Source: Candidatus Uhrbacteria bacterium (GTDB taxonomy: Bacteria > Patescibacteriota > Patescibacteriia > UBA9934 > GWF2-40-263). From it: DNA of 37,298 nt. The notes under the pieces are model-generated. The model had not been told where the DNA came from. It worked only from the letters and a program-made list of their open reading frames with translations, and did not search any database. The position numbers and the translations under genes were made by a program. Numbering within the stretch: the first letter of the stretch is position 1; every line of letters starts with the position of its first letter. The stretch covers positions 1 to 37,298 of the forward strand of contig CAIMOJ010000037.1 in NCBI GenBank assembly GCA_903843045.1, written 5' to 3'. Positions 15,095-21,976 of this stretch are shown in pieces.

Positions 15095-15634
15095 CTATTC
15101 CGCCAATCGTTCCGCCCGTTGTTCCTTGTCGGTCCAGACCCAATCGTCCTTCAAAACCTCGTCTCCAATTTGCTCGATCTCTCTCATCACGTCGTTTTTC
15201 AACCAATCGGCCGCGAATGCGAACCGTTCCATTTCCGTCTTTCCGTCGGACCCGCCATCAATGTCGCCGTAATCGATGTTGTAGTCGCCGAGACCGAATC
15301 GTTCCTCCTGATCGGAAGATTCTGACGCGGCGCGACCGATCGCCTTCGCGATGCGGAGTTTCGCGTCGACGGCGGTCGGAGACTGCATGTCATCCAGGCG
15401 GTCTCCGATCAAATTCATCATCTTGGTCGCCGATTCCAACAAATCCTTGCGCATGGCGAGGCGCTCCTTGGCGTCCGCGGCCTTCTGGCGTTCCGCACGC
15501 CGGGCCTTCTCAAGTTTCGCCGCGTCCTTCGCCGCTTCCGCCGCGACCCTGGCCTTCTCCGCGGCATTTCGTTCCATCTGCGCGGCAACCTCCTTCACGA
15601 ATTCAGGGTCGCGTGCCATGTCATGGGAGCCCAT
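15095..15634 (-). CDS. Unrecognised protein with N-terminal coiled coil
   Basis: 179 residues. Residues about 8-75 are a charged Ala/Glu/Lys/Arg helix likely to form a coiled coil (AAEKARVAAEAAKDAAKLEK). The C-terminal third is acidic, with GLGDYNIDYGDIDGGSDG around 117-133 and a closing helix (DWLKNDVMREIEQIGDEVL). There is no catalytic motif, signal peptide or membrane segment. It is the first gene of a two-gene unit with the HD protein (42-base gap), expressed from copy C of the conserved promoter/leader. A structural or adaptor role is possible. Confidence 0.5.
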   Translation of the reverse strand: MGSHDMARDPEFVKEVAAQMERNAAEKARVAAEAAKDAAKLEKARRAERQKAADAKERLAMRKDLLESATKMMNLIGDRLDDMQSPTAVDAKLRIAKAIGRAASESSDQEERFGLGDYNIDYGDIDGGSDGKTEMERFAFAADWLKNDVMREIEQIGDEVLKDDWVWTDKEQRAERLAE

Positions 15635-15652
15635 AGTGAACGTGATCGAGAA

Positions 15653-15733
15653 TAAAAAAAATACGTGAAGCCCGGAACTCCGGGACCCACGCCTTCATAA
15701 GACAAGTATACCAAAAAATTTCGCTCCCGTCAA
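15653..15733 (-). promoter_or_regulatory. Strong promoter and hairpin leader (copy C, diverged)
   Basis: Read on minus: -35 TTGACG (15728-15733), 17-base spacer, -10 TATACT (15705-15710) with extended TGG. The leader carries a CCCGG/CCGGG hairpin (within 15664-15691) followed by a T-run. The plan is the same as copies A and B, with a less similar sequence. It overlaps the divergent plus promoter of the PfkB gene. Confidence 0.75.
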
Positions 15734-15739
15734 TTTTTT

Positions 15740-15748
15740 TGGTATCAT
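15740..15748 (+). promoter_or_regulatory. Extended -10 promoter of the first PfkB gene
   Basis: TGGTATCAT ends nine bases before the ATG at 15758, so the mRNA should be leaderless or nearly so. It mirrors the minus promoter: GTATACCAAAAAATT at 15707 on one side and AATTTTTTTGGTATC on the other. Confidence 0.6.
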
Positions 15749-15757
15749 CTGCTCACT

Positions 15758-16729
15758 ATGCTAGACATGATCACCATCGGAGACACGAAGCTCGACACGT
15801 TCGTCCTTCTCAACAACGCGTCGGTGCAATGCACGCTGAAGATGCCGGAATGCCTGCTTTGCATGGAATACGGCGCAAAGATTGCCGTGGAGGTCGTGCT
15901 TTCGCAGATCGCGGGAACGGCGCCGAACGTGGCGACGGGGCTGGCGAGGATGGGACGGAAGACGGCCGTGATCTCGAACATGGGAAATGACGGGACGTTC
16001 GCGCAGGCGCTGGAAACGTTCAAGCGAGAGGGGGTCTCGTCGCGACTTATCCACATCGTTCCGAAGGAGCCGAGCGCGTACTCGGTCGTGCTGAACTATC
16101 ATGGCGACCGGACGCTGCTTACCTCGCACATCAAGCGTGCCTATCACTTTCCGAAGCCGCTTCCGAAGACGAAGTGGATGTACGTGAGCGAAATGGGGCC
16201 GGGATATGAGACGCTGTACCGCTCCGTGACGGCCTATGCGCGGGCCGACCACACGAAGGTCGTCTTAAACCCGGGAAGCATCCAGATTTCGGAGAAAAAG
16301 AAGTATTTATTCGACCTGATCAAGGTCGTGGACATCCTGTTCGTGAACCTGGAGGAAGCGCAGGCGATCGCGGGCGACAAGACAACGGAGGTTCACAAGC
16401 TCGCGGTGGACCTTTGGAAGCTGGGGGCAAAGCACGTGGTCATCACCGATGGCAAGAACGGCGCGTACAACTTCGACGGCGAGCAGATGGCGCGCATGCC
16501 CATATTCCCGGCCCACGTGGTCGAGACCACCGGCGCCGGCGACGCGTTCTCGACGGGATACCTGGGCGCCCTCATGGCGGGCGAGAGCTATGACACGGCC
16601 CTCCGCTGGGGCGCGGTAAACTCCGCGAGCGTGGTCCAGCACGTCGGGCCCACGAAGGGACTGCTGAACATGACGCAGATCAAGTCGCATCTGAGGAAGC
16701 ATCCGGGGGTGAAGCCGGAAAAGATCTAA
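15758..16729 (+). CDS. PfkB-family carbohydrate kinase
   Basis: 323 residues of the ribokinase/PfkB fold. The substrate-side glycines are in IAGTAPNVATGLARMG (51-66), the strand VVLNPGS is at 168-174, and the ATP-site signature TTGAGDAFSTGYLGAL (257-272) holds the catalytic base Asp262. The N-terminal lid contains three cysteines (Cys25, Cys32, Cys35) and is longer than usual, so the acceptor sugar is uncertain (fructose phosphate, ribose, tagatose phosphate or a nucleoside are all possible). It is transcribed alone from an extended -10 promoter and ended by a strong terminator. A second member lies at 18287-19255 beside the aldolase. It is cytoplasmic. Confidence 0.85.
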   Translation: MLDMITIGDTKLDTFVLLNNASVQCTLKMPECLLCMEYGAKIAVEVVLSQIAGTAPNVATGLARMGRKTAVISNMGNDGTFAQALETFKREGVSSRLIHIVPKEPSAYSVVLNYHGDRTLLTSHIKRAYHFPKPLPKTKWMYVSEMGPGYETLYRSVTAYARADHTKVVLNPGSIQISEKKKYLFDLIKVVDILFVNLEEAQAIAGDKTTEVHKLAVDLWKLGAKHVVITDGKNGAYNFDGEQMARMPIFPAHVVETTGAGDAFSTGYLGALMAGESYDTALRWGAVNSASVVQHVGPTKGLLNMTQIKSHLRKHPGVKPEKI

Positions 16730-16732
16730 ATG

Positions 16733-16764
16733 CGAGAGGGGCTGATGCCCCTCTTTTGTTTTTT
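16733..16764 (+). terminator. Rho-independent terminator after the first PfkB gene
   Basis: A GAGAGGGGC/GCCCCTCTT hairpin with loop TGAT, then TTTGTTTTTT. Confidence 0.85.
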
Positions 16765-16784
16765 ATGTGGCTTGCCGCCACACC

Positions 16785-17285
16785 GCGTCACTTTCTTTCA
16801 GCCGTGAAAGAAAGTAACCAAAGAAAGCGTCCGCCCGGTCTCCATGGCGGGATGGGACGTAAAACTTGGCCTCGGCTGCGGAACTCGCTCGCATCGCCAA
16901 ACGTTGACCCCGGATGCGCTGCTTCGCTCAGACAATCCTCGCCCGTCCTGATGGACCCGGCCAAGTTTTACGTCCCATCTCCCTCCGCCATTCCGACAGG
17001 GCGGGTTATCCGGGCGGAGTTTCGCAATTATTTGTGGCTGATGCCGGAAGGCAAAAAACAAACCTTCCATCCGGTCGCCGCCCTGCCGGAGCGACCCAGC
17101 CGGGGCGTAAAAATCTGACGGCGGCATCAGCCGGGCGAGGATTGTCTGAGCGTACGAGCCCTCAGGCGAGAAGCGAGTTCCGCAGCGAGTCAGATTTTTG
17201 CGTCCTGGCGTAGGAGCGGATGGCCGGGCGGAAGGTTCTCTTTGCCTACTTTCTCTGTCCGCCCTACAGAGAAAGTAGGCCGGGT
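16785..17285. repeat. Nested inverted-repeat element, about 500 bp, non-coding
   Basis: Bounded by two hairpins, ACTTTCTTTCA/TGAAAGAAAGT (16790-16815) and CCTACTTTCTCTGT/ACAGAGAAAGTAGG (17245-17279). Between them lie further perfect inverted pairs: a 21-bp pair at 16851-16871 and 16959-16979 (GATGGGACGTAAAACTTGGC at its start), CAGACAATCCTCGCCCG (16929-16945) with its complement at 17130-17146, and GCGGAACTCGCT (16878-16889) with its complement at 17172-17183. Open frames across it are not credible genes. The outer ACTTTCTTTCA...AAGTAACCAAAGAAAGC sequence resembles a dispersed bacterial repeat I know from other genomes. It fills the gap between the two carbon-metabolism units. Confidence 0.7.
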
Positions 17286-17329
17286 GCAGGGCGGAGCGCC
17301 TGCAAACAGTAGGTTTCCCTACAATTTCC

Positions 17330-17338
17330 TGCTATAAT
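17330..17338 (+). promoter_or_regulatory. Extended -10 promoter of the aldolase operon
   Basis: TGCTATAAT, a perfect TATAAT with TGn, 22 bases before the ATG at 17361. No clear -35 is seen. Confidence 0.65.
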
Positions 17339-17360
17339 TTCAGCAAATTAACCCCACTGT

Positions 17361-18284
17361 ATGCTCGTAACCCTCAAGCAAATCCTCGGCAAAGCCCATC
17401 GCGGCCATTACGCGGTCGGCGCGTTCAACGTAAACAACTTGGAGATGATCCAGGCCGTGATGCTCGCCGCCGAGGCCGAGAAATCACCGGCGATTATGTC
17501 CACGTCCGAAGGGGCGATCCATTACGCGGGGATGGAGGAGCTCGGGGCACTGGCGCATCTGGCGGCGAATCGATCGAAGAGGGCGATCACGTTCCATCTC
17601 GACCACGGGAAGAACGTCGATCTGATCAAGACGGCGATCCGGAGCGGCCTGTACGGGAGCGTCATGTTCGACGGGTCTTCCCTGCCCTACGAGGAGAATG
17701 TCGCGACGACGAAGGAACTCGTCGCGCTCGCGCATCAGACGAACGTTTCCGTCGAGGCCGAGCTTGGCGCCATCGCGGGGATCGAGGACTTCGTAAGCGT
17801 GGCAGACCGCGACGCGCACCTGACGGATCCGAAGCAGGCGGTCGATTTCGTGAAGGCGACGGGATGCGACGCGCTTGCCATCGCGGTCGGGACCAAGCAT
17901 GGCGCGTACAAGTTCGCCGGCGACTCCGTCCTCGACTACGCGCGCATCAAGAAGATCGCGTCCGTCGTAAAGATCCCGCTCGTCCTCCACGGCGCGTCCG
18001 GCGTCCCGGAGTCCGTCAAAAAAGTCTGCATCCAGTACGGCTGCGACATCGAGGACGCGAAGGGCGTCTCCGATTCGTCCATCCGCAAGGCCGTCTCGCT
18101 CGGCATCAACAAGGTCAACATCGATACCGACCTCCGCATCGCGTTCGACGCGGGCGTCCGCAAGTTCCTCCACGACAATCCGAAGGTCATCGACCCGCGA
18201 GAGATCCTGAAGCCGGCGACGGAACTGATCGCGAAGGTCGTCAGCCAGAAGATGCGACTGCTTGGATCATCGGGAAAAGCCTAG
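17361..18284 (+). CDS. fba: Class II fructose-bisphosphate aldolase
   Basis: 307 residues, the usual length. Zinc and catalytic landmarks are HLDHGKN (79-85, Asp81 and His82), VMFDGSSLPYEENV (101-114), EAELGAIAG (132-140, Glu134), the GTKHGAYK histidine, LHGASGVP and the phosphate-binding NIDTDLRIAF strand. It cleaves fructose 1,6-bisphosphate to two trioses or runs in reverse; tagatose or sedoheptulose bisphosphate cannot be excluded. It is the first gene of an operon with a PfkB kinase (two-base gap) and a 2-hydroxyacid dehydrogenase (overlap), so the kinase may supply or drain its bisphosphate substrate. Confidence 0.92.
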   Translation: MLVTLKQILGKAHRGHYAVGAFNVNNLEMIQAVMLAAEAEKSPAIMSTSEGAIHYAGMEELGALAHLAANRSKRAITFHLDHGKNVDLIKTAIRSGLYGSVMFDGSSLPYEENVATTKELVALAHQTNVSVEAELGAIAGIEDFVSVADRDAHLTDPKQAVDFVKATGCDALAIAVGTKHGAYKFAGDSVLDYARIKKIASVVKIPLVLHGASGVPESVKKVCIQYGCDIEDAKGVSDSSIRKAVSLGINKVNIDTDLRIAFDAGVRKFLHDNPKVIDPREILKPATELIAKVVSQKMRLLGSSGKA

Positions 18285-18286
18285 AT

Positions 18287-19255
18287 ATGTACGACATCAT
18301 TGCCATCGGCTCCGGGATGCGCGACGTCTTCCTGCTCTCCGACCAATTCAGGCTCATCGCGAACGCAGACTTCGAGGGAGGCAAGGCCGAGTGCGTCGCG
18401 CTTGGGTCGAAGATTGAGGTCAACGACATCGTGCTCACAACGGGAGGCGGCGCGACGAACGCGGCGGTTACGTTCGCGCGGCTGGGGCTGAAGGCCGCGG
18501 CGATCTGCCGGATCGGCGACGACGCGGGAGGCCGCGACGTGATCGAGGACTTGAAAAAGGAAGGGGTCGCGACGGCACTCATCCGCCGCGTCGCGAAGGG
18601 CGTGACGGGATACTCGACGCTTTTGACCGCATCGAACGGCGAGCGGACGGCGCTGACATACCGCGGGGTGTCCGGAACGCTGGGGACGGCCGACGTCCCG
18701 TTTGCGAAGTGCAAGGCAAGGTGGTTCTACGTCACGTCGCTCGCGGGAAACGTCGCGCTCGCGAGAAAAATCGCGACGCACGCGAAATCTTCCGGCGCCT
18801 CCGTCGCCTGGAACCCGGGACGCAAGGAAATCGAGCAGGGTCTCGGCGCGATCAAGGCGATCCTGCCGAACGTCCGCATCCTCCAGCTCAACAAGGAGGA
18901 GGCCGCCGGGCTCACGGGAGCGTCGACGGTCGAAGAGATGTTCGCCGCCCTGGCGACGCCGGGAAACGTCGTCGTCATCACGGACGGTGCCCGTGGCGCG
19001 TTCGTCCAGCGCGACGGGATGACGATCATGTCCCCGGGCTCCGGCAAACAGGCCGTCTCCCAGACCGGCGCCGGCGACGCGTTCGGATCGGGATTCGTCG
19101 CGGGACTCATGAGGACGGACGATCTTCGGACCGCGCTCGCCGTCGGAATGATCAACGCGCAGTCTGTCATCACGAAGGTCGGGGCAAAGGCGGGAATTTT
19201 AAAAAAGTGGCCGACGAACATTCAGCTCAAATCCGTTAACATCGCCAAGGTATGA
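18287..19255 (+). CDS. PfkB-family carbohydrate kinase, aldolase-linked
   Basis: 322 residues. GGGATNAAVTFARLG (53-67) binds the sugar, NPGRKEIEQG follows a core strand, and QTGAGDAFGSGFVAGL (259-274) supplies the catalytic Asp264 and the anion hole. The ATG at 18287 is two bases after the aldolase stop, so this is one transcript and probably one pathway. Phosphorylation of fructose 6-phosphate or a similar sugar phosphate ahead of the aldolase is the simplest reading, especially as no PfkA-type enzyme is seen here. It resembles the kinase at 15758-16729 in layout but lacks its N-terminal cysteines. Its stop overlaps the next start by four bases. Confidence 0.85.
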   Translation: MYDIIAIGSGMRDVFLLSDQFRLIANADFEGGKAECVALGSKIEVNDIVLTTGGGATNAAVTFARLGLKAAAICRIGDDAGGRDVIEDLKKEGVATALIRRVAKGVTGYSTLLTASNGERTALTYRGVSGTLGTADVPFAKCKARWFYVTSLAGNVALARKIATHAKSSGASVAWNPGRKEIEQGLGAIKAILPNVRILQLNKEEAAGLTGASTVEEMFAALATPGNVVVITDGARGAFVQRDGMTIMSPGSGKQAVSQTGAGDAFGSGFVAGLMRTDDLRTALAVGMINAQSVITKVGAKAGILKKWPTNIQLKSVNIAKV

Positions 19256-20223
19256 AACCACGCATCTTCGTCACGCGACCGATTCCCGACGCCGGACTCA
19301 AGCTTCTGAAGAAGGACAAGCGTGTGAGCGTCGACATGTACGAGATCGACCAGATCATCCCGCGCAAGGAACTTTTGAAGCGAGCGAAAGGCGCGACCGC
19401 GATCCTCTCGATCCTCACGGACAAGATGGACGCGCAGCTGTTCGACGCGGCCGGTCCTAGCCTCAAGATGATCGCGAACTACGCGGTCGGGTTCGACAAC
19501 ATCGACCTGAAGGAAGCGGCGAAGCGCGGGATCGTCGTGACGAACACGCCGGGGACGGAAATCGCCGAGACGGTCGCCGAGCACACGATCGCGATGATGT
19601 TCGCCCTCGCGCACAGGCTCATCGAGGCGGACCGGTTCGCTCGCGCCGGAAAGTACATCGGCTGGGGCCCGCAGATGCTGCTTGGGACGGACGTCGTCGG
19701 AAAAACGCTTGGAATCGTGGGTTCCGGACTCATCGGGATGGACCTCGTGGAACGGATGTACGACGGGTTCGGGGTGAAGATCGTCTACACGGACGTGAAG
19801 CGGAACGAGAAGATCGAGAAGGACGAGCTCGCGGAGTTCCTGACGCTCGACGAGCTGCTGAAGCGCTCGGACTTCGTCTCCATCCACGTCCCCCTGCTCC
19901 CGACGACGCGGCACCTGATCGGCGCGAAGCAGCTGCGCGCGATGAAGAAGACGGCGTTCCTCATCAACACCTCCCGCGGCCCGGTCGTGGACGAGGCGGC
20001 GCTCATCGCGGCGCTGCAGAAGAAGCAGATCGCCGGCGCGGGCATCGACGTGTACGAGTTCGAGCCGAAGATCCCGCTCGCGCTGCGCAAGCTCGACAAC
20101 GTGGTGATCACGCCGCACACGGCAAGCGCGACGATCGAGACGCGCCAGGCGATGAGCCGGCGCGCGGCCGAGAACATCGTGGCGTTTCTCGACGGCAAGG
20201 TCCCGCCGAACGCGGTCAAGTAA
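19252..20223 (+). CDS. D-isomer-specific 2-hydroxyacid dehydrogenase (glyoxylate/hydroxypyruvate reductase type)
   Basis: 323 residues. The dinucleotide motif is GSGLIG (157-162), with Asp181 at the end of the second Rossmann strand, which favours NAD(H). The catalytic trio is Arg242 (NTSRGPVVDE), Glu271 (YEFEP) and His289 (TPHTAS). The N-terminal substrate lobe has NYAVGFDNID (76-85) and TPGTEIAETVAEHT. It is closest in style to the glyoxylate/hydroxypyruvate reductases rather than to phosphoglycerate dehydrogenases with ACT tails. It is last in the aldolase operon and translationally coupled (ATGA) to the kinase. It could recycle NADH by reducing a 2-oxoacid. Confidence 0.88.
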   Translation: MKPRIFVTRPIPDAGLKLLKKDKRVSVDMYEIDQIIPRKELLKRAKGATAILSILTDKMDAQLFDAAGPSLKMIANYAVGFDNIDLKEAAKRGIVVTNTPGTEIAETVAEHTIAMMFALAHRLIEADRFARAGKYIGWGPQMLLGTDVVGKTLGIVGSGLIGMDLVERMYDGFGVKIVYTDVKRNEKIEKDELAEFLTLDELLKRSDFVSIHVPLLPTTRHLIGAKQLRAMKKTAFLINTSRGPVVDEAALIAALQKKQIAGAGIDVYEFEPKIPLALRKLDNVVITPHTASATIETRQAMSRRAAENIVAFLDGKVPPNAVK

Positions 20224-20224
20224 T

Positions 20225-20258
20225 AAAAAGACGGAGTAGAGAGCCTACTCCGTTTTGG
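20225..20258. terminator. Bidirectional terminator between convergent genes
   Basis: An ACGGAGTAG/CTACTCCGT hairpin. The T-run is CTTTTTATTA on minus and GTTTTGGTTT on plus. The stop codon of the minus gene lies inside the hairpin. Confidence 0.85.
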
Positions 20259-21732
20259 TTTCCGCGACGACCGGCGGGCTCACGATCGCGGCGACGCGGT
20301 CGTGCGTGGCGCGGTCGAACAACAGCCCGTAGATCTCCTCGTACTTGACGAGGTAGTTGCGCGTCTCGAGCGGAAGGTCGCTGCAGGCGCCGGCTTCCTT
20401 GCCGCACGGCTTCCGCCAGTCGTCGCCGCGGGACTGGATGACCCCGTCCACGAACTCCGCGTTGCAGTTGTACCCGGAGGCGAGCACGAGCCGAAACGCG
20501 GGCGGGTTCGCGATCAGTTCGCCAAGCCGCGCCTTGTTCTGGCCGAACGTCCACAGTTCCGCGTCCGCGTGGATGATCGACAGCTTGAGGGCCTGCTGGT
20601 GGTCGGACCGGTCGAAGTCGTTGAACCCCGCCAGTCCGGCGTCGTCGTACTGGTCGACGATGCCGCTCGCCGTCGCGGGCATCACCTGCGCGATCCCGCT
20701 GGCGCCGACCGCGCTCTGGCTGAAACGGAACGCGCGGCCTCGGTTGGCGCCGAACATGGCCAGCGTGCGCGCGACGAATTCGGCGCGCTCCGCGGCGGTG
20801 CCGGTCACGAACGCCTCCGGATCGCGCACCCACTCGGTCATGACGAGGGCGGCCACGTGGTCGTTCGTGCCGATGTCGGTCACGAGCTTGCCGGGAATGA
20901 ACTTGGACTCCACCTGGCGGGCCTCCAGCTCTCGCGAGGCGGAGGTCAGCATCAGGCCGAGGTACCGCGCCCCTTCCGTCACCAGCTCGTCCGTATTCAG
21001 CGCGGAGCTGTACGGCACGTACGTGTCGGCGACGACGTTCCCGTCCTTGGTGTAGGGGCGGCGGAGTGCCACGACCGTCCAGCCGGGAGGCGAGGAAACG
21101 CGGAAGGCGGTGTTGAACCCCTCGCCCGACTCCCTGTCCACCGAGAAGCTCGGCGGAGTGGAGACGAACGTGCCGTCCGGCTTCCGCATCACGTCGACCT
21201 TCTGCAGCGTGCCGCCCTTGTCGACGGCCGCCAGCAGGTAGCTGCCGAGGCACTTGCGGAACCCCTCTCCCTCGCCCAGGCACTTGTCCTGGTCGAAACT
21301 GGCCTTCCCCATCATGCGCTTGCCTCGCGCGATCGCGCCGAGCAGGTCGGACGGAAGGTCCGGCGACCGGGGAGGCGACGGGGGGACGTACATCTTGATC
21401 CCTCGATCAAGATCGACCGTGACGGGTTTTCGCGAAGCTACCGTGACGGCAACGTCCTTGTCGAGCAGAAAACCAGGCCGGAAGAGCTGGATCGCCTGGG
21501 ACGACACGCCGACGAGCGCCATGCCGTAGATGATCACGAGCCCGCTCTTTCCGACCCCCTTCCGATGGAGCTCGGTCAGCGGCCACGCGTAGAACGCCGA
21601 ACAGGCCGAGAACCCGATGACCGCCGCGAAGGACGCGTAGAGCGCCCATCCGGACTGGGCCGAGGCGAATGCGAGCCCGTTTGAGACGGCGGTCATCCAG
21701 ATGACCGCGGGAAGGAACACGCTTAAAAACAT
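20245..21732 (-). CDS. Membrane protein with lytic-transglycosylase-like motif
   Basis: 495 residues. Three hydrophobic segments (about 3-24, 30-50 and 64-84) anchor a large extracytoplasmic part. Residues 342-355 read VGASGIAQVMPATA, the core of Slt/MltC-type goosefoot transglycosylase domains (GA-x-G-x-x-Q-x-MPATA). The catalytic Glu that normally precedes it by about 12 residues is not obvious: the equivalent stretch is NRGRAFRFSQSA. Four cysteines (Cys151, Cys161 and two near the C terminus) could form disulfides outside the membrane. The start is the ATG at 21732 with a strong AAAGGAGA ribosome site. It may cut or bind peptidoglycan; a catalytically altered relative is also possible. Confidence 0.65.
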   Translation of the reverse strand: MFLSVFLPAVIWMTAVSNGLAFASAQSGWALYASFAAVIGFSACSAFYAWPLTELHRKGVGKSGLVIIYGMALVGVSSQAIQLFRPGFLLDKDVAVTVASRKPVTVDLDRGIKMYVPPSPPRSPDLPSDLLGAIARGKRMMGKASFDQDKCLGEGEGFRKCLGSYLLAAVDKGGTLQKVDVMRKPDGTFVSTPPSFSVDRESGEGFNTAFRVSSPPGWTVVALRRPYTKDGNVVADTYVPYSSALNTDELVTEGARYLGLMLTSASRELEARQVESKFIPGKLVTDIGTNDHVAALVMTEWVRDPEAFVTGTAAERAEFVARTLAMFGANRGRAFRFSQSAVGASGIAQVMPATASGIVDQYDDAGLAGFNDFDRSDHQQALKLSIIHADAELWTFGQNKARLGELIANPPAFRLVLASGYNCNAEFVDGVIQSRGDDWRKPCGKEAGACSDLPLETRNYLVKYEEIYGLLFDRATHDRVAAIVSPPVVAETKTE

Positions 21733-21736
21733 CGAA

Positions 21737-21799
21737 TCTCCTTTCCGGCGTGAAAAATGCCGGAGGGCGAATATTAGCTAAAAATTGCCTTTTTGTCAA
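21737..21799 (-). promoter_or_regulatory. Promoter and ribosome-binding site of the transglycosylase-like gene
   Basis: Read on minus: -35 TTGACA (21794-21799), 17-base spacer, -10 TAATAT (21771-21776), a small CCGGC/GCCGG hairpin, then AAAGGAGA (21737-21744) five bases before the ATG. Confidence 0.8.
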
Positions 21800-21813
21800 T
21801 GGATTGTTATACT
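21785..21813 (+). promoter_or_regulatory. tRNA-Ala promoter
   Basis: TTGCCT (21785-21790), 17-base spacer, extended -10 TG-T-TATACT (21805-21813). It overlaps the divergent minus promoter, so the two compete for polymerase. Confidence 0.75.
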
Positions 21814-21835
21814 CCCGGAACGAAATGAGCGACTT

Positions 21836-21911
21836 GGGCCGTTAGCTCAGTTGGTAGAGCACTGCCTTTGCAAGGCAGGGGTCTAGGGTTCGAATCCCTA
21901 ACGGTCCACCA
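21836..21911 (+). tRNA. tRNA-Ala (anticodon UGC)
   Basis: A complete 76-base cloverleaf. Acceptor GGGCCGT pairs with ACGGTCC, the D arm has AGCTCAGTTGGTAGAGC, the anticodon stem CTGCC/GGCAG encloses loop TTTGCAA with TGC as anticodon, the T arm has GGTTCGAATCC, and 3' CCA is encoded. Confidence 0.97.
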
Positions 21912-21947
21912 AAAAATATCCTAAACAGCGGGATATTTTTTGTTTTT
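21912..21947 (+). terminator. tRNA terminator
   Basis: An AAAATATCC/GGATATTTT hairpin with a run of Ts, immediately after the encoded CCA. Confidence 0.85.
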
Positions 21948-21968
21948 AGGCCGAAAAAATGCTATCAT
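21940..21968 (+). promoter_or_regulatory. Promoter of the L,D-transpeptidase gene
   Basis: TTGTTT (21940-21945), 17-base spacer, extended -10 TGCTATCAT (21960-21968). The -35 is built into the T-run of the tRNA terminator. The ATG at 21977 is eight bases after the -10. Confidence 0.65.
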
Positions 21969-21976
21969 TAGCAAGT

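Noticed and set aside
13772-15325. A 517-codon plus frame opposite the HD protein
   Set aside because: Arg/Leu/Gly-rich shadow without motifs; the HD motifs are on minus.
16756-17213. Open frames in the nested-repeat region
   Set aside because: They read through inverted repeats, have atypical composition and no promoter or ribosome site.
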